This document shows, one piece after another, positions 23,335 to 25,561 of a stretch of 25,561 nucleotides of DNA (its first letter is position 1; every line of letters starts with the position of its first letter). The DNA comes from Pseudomonadota bacterium (GTDB lineage: Bacteria > Desulfobacterota > Desulfobulbia > Desulfobulbales > Desulfobulbaceae). The stretch spans positions 1 to 25,561 of the forward strand of contig WRKE01000311.1 in NCBI GenBank assembly GCA_009778235.1, given 5' to 3'. Under the pieces are notes generated by a model. The model saw only the letters and a list, made by a program, of their open reading frames with translations. It made no database searches and was not told where the DNA came from. Made by a program: the position numbers and the translations under genes.

Positions 23335-25561
23335 TGGTGACCTACATTGCCGATCTCCACGTCCACAGCCTCTATTCCCGGGCCACCAGCAAGGCCAGCA
23401 ATCTGTACGGTCTGGCCGCCTGGGCGGCGGTCAAGGGAATTAAGGTGGTGGGTACCGGAGATTTCACCCATCCCGGCTGGTTTGCCCATCTCCACGAGTG
23501 CCTGGAGGCGGCTGAGCCGGGATTCTTTCGCTTGCGGGCCGAGCCGGCCGCCGAGATCAGCGACCTGTTGCCGCCGGGCATCAGGCCGGCGATGGAGCTT
23601 ACCGCCATCCGTTTTGTCTTAAGCGCCGAGATCAGCTCCATCTACAAACGGGGCGGCCAGGTCCGCAAGGTGCACAATCTGCTGTATGCCCCGGATTTTG
23701 ACGCTGTCCGCCGTCTCAATGCCACCCTGGCCACCCTGGGCAACATCACCGCCGACGGCCGGCCGATCCTGGGGCTCGATTCCCGCGACCTGCTGGAGAT
23801 TCTTCTGGAAAAGGCGGAGCAGGGCTTTCTGGTCCCGGCCCATATCTGGACCCCCTGGTTCTCGCTCTTCGGTTCGAAATCGGGGTTTGATTCGATTGAA
23901 GAGTGTTTCGGCGACCTCAGCCCCCATGTCTTTGCCCTGGAGACAGGTCTTTCTTCGGACCCGGAGATGAATCGGCTGATCGCGGCCTTAGACCGTTTCA
24001 CCCTCATCTCCAATTCAGACTGCCATTCTCCGGCCAAATTGGGGCGCGAAGCCAACCTGTTCGCCACTGACTTCAATTATTTCGCCATGAAAGAGGCCCT
24101 GCAATCGCCGGTCAACCCGGCCGGGCAGCAGGTCTTCACCGCCACGGTTGAGTTCTATCCCGAAGAGGGCAAGTACCACTGCGACGGCCACCGCAAGTGC
24201 CAGGTCTGCCTGGAACCAAGGGAAACGCGGGACACCGGCGGACTCTGTCCGGTTTGCGGCAAGCCCCTGACCATCGGCGTGCTCCACAGGGTGATGGAGC
24301 TGGCCGACCGGGAACGGCCAATGTGGCCGCCGGGCAGCCCGCGGGTACACAGTCTGGTGCCCTTGGCGGAGATAGTGGCCGAGCTGCTCGACTGTGGTGT
24401 CTCCAGTAAGAAGGTGATGGAAGGCTATGCCCGCCTGATCAACACCTTTGGTTCCGAGTTCGGATTGCTGCTCGACACCCCGGTGGAGGATATCCGGGCC
24501 AAGGGATTTGGGTTGCTGGCCGAGGCGATCGAACGGGTACGGTCCAACCGGGTGATCCGCAAACCCGGCTATGACGGCGAATTCGGGGTGGTCACCGTCT
24601 TTTCCGAAGGAGAGCGTGCGGCGCTGTGCGGCCAGGCCAGCTTGTTCGGCCCGGTTGCCGGCCCGGTCCCCAAAACGGCCAGAAAACGCCAGCGCCTGGA
24701 AACGCGGGAGGAGGTGCCCAGTGCGGCGCCAATTCCGGCGATCAAGGCGCTGAACCGCGAACAGAGAGACGCGGTGGAGAGCACCGCCCCCCTGGTCCTG
24801 GTCCAGGCCGGACCGGGCACCGGCAAGACCCATACCCTGGTGGGCCGGGCACAGCGGCTGGCCGCGCAGACGGACCGCCCCTGTACGGTGATTACCTTCA
24901 CCAACAAGGCGGCGAATGAGGTCCGGGAACGGCTGCAAGGAGCGGCGTTCGATCGGGCGAAGGTGACGGTCGCCACCTTTCATGGCTATTGCCTGGCCCA
25001 GTTGCGGCGCCGCACCCCTGGTCTGCAGGTGGTGGGACCGGAAGAGCGGGCCGAGTTGGTCGAGGAACTTTTTCCCGACTGGAGCGCTAAAAAACAAAGA
25101 ATCTTTGCCCGCGATCTGGGCGAGCTGTTCAGCCGATCCGATCCCGGGGAGTATTCAGCCGAAGCCCGCCGGTATCTCGCGGTTCTGGCGGAACGGTCCC
25201 TGGTCGACATCGAGGCGGTGGTGGAGCGCACCGTGGAGCTGCTGCGCCAGGAGGATGGAACGGCCGCCGCCATCCGGTCCGCCACCGGCCATCTCCTGGT
25301 CGATGAGTTTCAGGATGTCAACCAGGCGCAATACGCCCTGGTTACCCTCCTGGCACGGACCGAAACCGTGTTTGCCATCGGCGATCCGGATCAGGCGATC
25401 TACGGGTTTCGCGGTTCAGATCCCCAATGGTTCTACACGTTTATCCGAGAGATGCGTCCCCAGGTCCACCATCTGGTCCGCAACTACCGCAGCGGTCCAG
25501 TCATCATCCGGGCGGCCGAGCAACTGATCGCCTCCAATCTCCATCCGCTGCCGATGGCAAC
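23334..25561 (+). CDS. PHP phosphoesterase-zinc ribbon-UvrD helicase fusion, 3' end outside window
   Basis: An open frame of 742 codons with no stop before the window ends. Residues 1-270 form a PHP domain with metal ligands DLHVH (Asp7, His9, His11), GDFTH (Asp43, His46), Glu99, His170 and NSDCH (Asp229, His231). A four-Cys ribbon follows (Cys289, 292, 305, 308). From about 475 begins a superfamily-1 helicase: Walker A AGPGTGKT (492-499), motif Ia TFTNKAANEV, Walker B VDEFQD (656-661), motif III GDPDQAIYGFRG and motif IV RNYRS. The remaining 2A/2B motifs lie beyond the window. PHP domains hydrolyse phosphoesters, UvrD unwinds DNA, so a role in DNA repair is inferred. The start overlaps the nadD stop by one base. 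Confidence 0.93.
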   Translation, partial: MVTYIADLHVHSLYSRATSKASNLYGLAAWAAVKGIKVVGTGDFTHPGWFAHLHECLEAAEPGFFRLRAEPAAEISDLLPPGIRPAMELTAIRFVLSAEISSIYKRGGQVRKVHNLLYAPDFDAVRRLNATLATLGNITADGRPILGLDSRDLLEILLEKAEQGFLVPAHIWTPWFSLFGSKSGFDSIEECFGDLSPHVFALETGLSSDPEMNRLIAALDRFTLISNSDCHSPAKLGREANLFATDFNYFAMKEALQSPVNPAGQQVFTATVEFYPEEGKYHCDGHRKCQVCLEPRETRDTGGLCPVCGKPLTIGVLHRVMELADRERPMWPPGSPRVHSLVPLAEIVAELLDCGVSSKKVMEGYARLINTFGSEFGLLLDTPVEDIRAKGFGLLAEAIERVRSNRVIRKPGYDGEFGVVTVFSEGERAALCGQASLFGPVAGPVPKTARKRQRLETREEVPSAAPIPAIKALNREQRDAVESTAPLVLVQAGPGTGKTHTLVGRAQRLAAQTDRPCTVITFTNKAANEVRERLQGAAFDRAKVTVATFHGYCLAQLRRRTPGLQVVGPEERAELVEELFPDWSAKKQRIFARDLGELFSRSDPGEYSAEARRYLAVLAERSLVDIEAVVERTVELLRQEDGTAAAIRSATGHLLVDEFQDVNQAQYALVTLLARTETVFAIGDPDQAIYGFRGSDPQWFYTFIREMRPQVHHLVRNYRSGPVIIRAAEQLIASNLHPLPMA

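Noticed and set aside
23334..25561. PHP-UvrD gene as part of an anti-phage defence system
   Set aside because: Neighbours are housekeeping genes (nadD, proA, obgE), composition matches them, and no second defence component is visible in the window.

Overview
The window looks like a chromosomal segment of a GC-rich Desulfobacterota (former Deltaproteobacteria), most likely a Desulfobulbus-type sulfate reducer. This is inferred from the block rplU-rpmA-obgE-proB-proA-nadD, the rubredoxin, the abundance of hybrid histidine kinases and the high GC; no marker in the window fixes the genus. No rRNA, tRNA or CRISPR array was seen.

Layout. (1) 1-5306, plus strand: a tightly overlapping cluster with an unrecognised protein (cut by the window edge), a membrane-anchored PAS hybrid histidine kinase, a stand-alone CheY-like receiver and a second hybrid kinase of REC-PAS-kinase-REC layout. 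None carries a DNA-binding output domain, so this looks like a phosphorelay whose final effector is elsewhere. (2) 5371-6381: a protein with a C-terminal J domain. (3) about 6364-8795: an A+T-richer islet holding a MazE/MazF-type toxin-antitoxin pair with palindromic operators, a PDZ lipoprotein, a truncated leader ORF and a frameshifted, N-terminally truncated tyrosine integrase. A 16/18-base direct repeat flanks it, and what looks like the original 3' end of the J-domain gene lies on its far side, abutting the next gene by an ATGA overlap. The islet therefore looks like a decayed element that inserted into the 3' end of the J-domain gene. (4) 8825-12386: two half-transporters forming a heterodimeric ABC exporter with complementary degenerate nucleotide site residues.

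(5) 17681 down to 12492, minus strand: a six-gene Mce/Mla-type lipid-transport operon: SYLF protein, MlaE-family permease with a fused STAS-like domain, MlaF-type ATPase, MlaD/MCE protein, PqiC-like lipoprotein and, unusually, a family-3 solute-binding lipoprotein. (6) 18046-17888, minus strand: a rubredoxin with an unusual first cysteine pair (C-P-C), terminator-like hairpins on both sides and a leader region of its own. (7) 18285-23334, plus strand: promoter, ribosomal proteins L21 and L27, a clear terminator, then Obg GTPase, the first two proline-synthesis enzymes and the NAD adenylyltransferase NadD, packed closely. (8) 23334 to the window end: a large fusion of a PHP phosphoesterase domain, a four-cysteine zinc ribbon and a UvrD-type helicase, cut by the window edge.

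The most notable points are the islet with the displaced gene tail, the PHP-zinc ribbon-UvrD fusion, the composition of the lipid-transport operon, and the rubredoxin with its leader hairpin.
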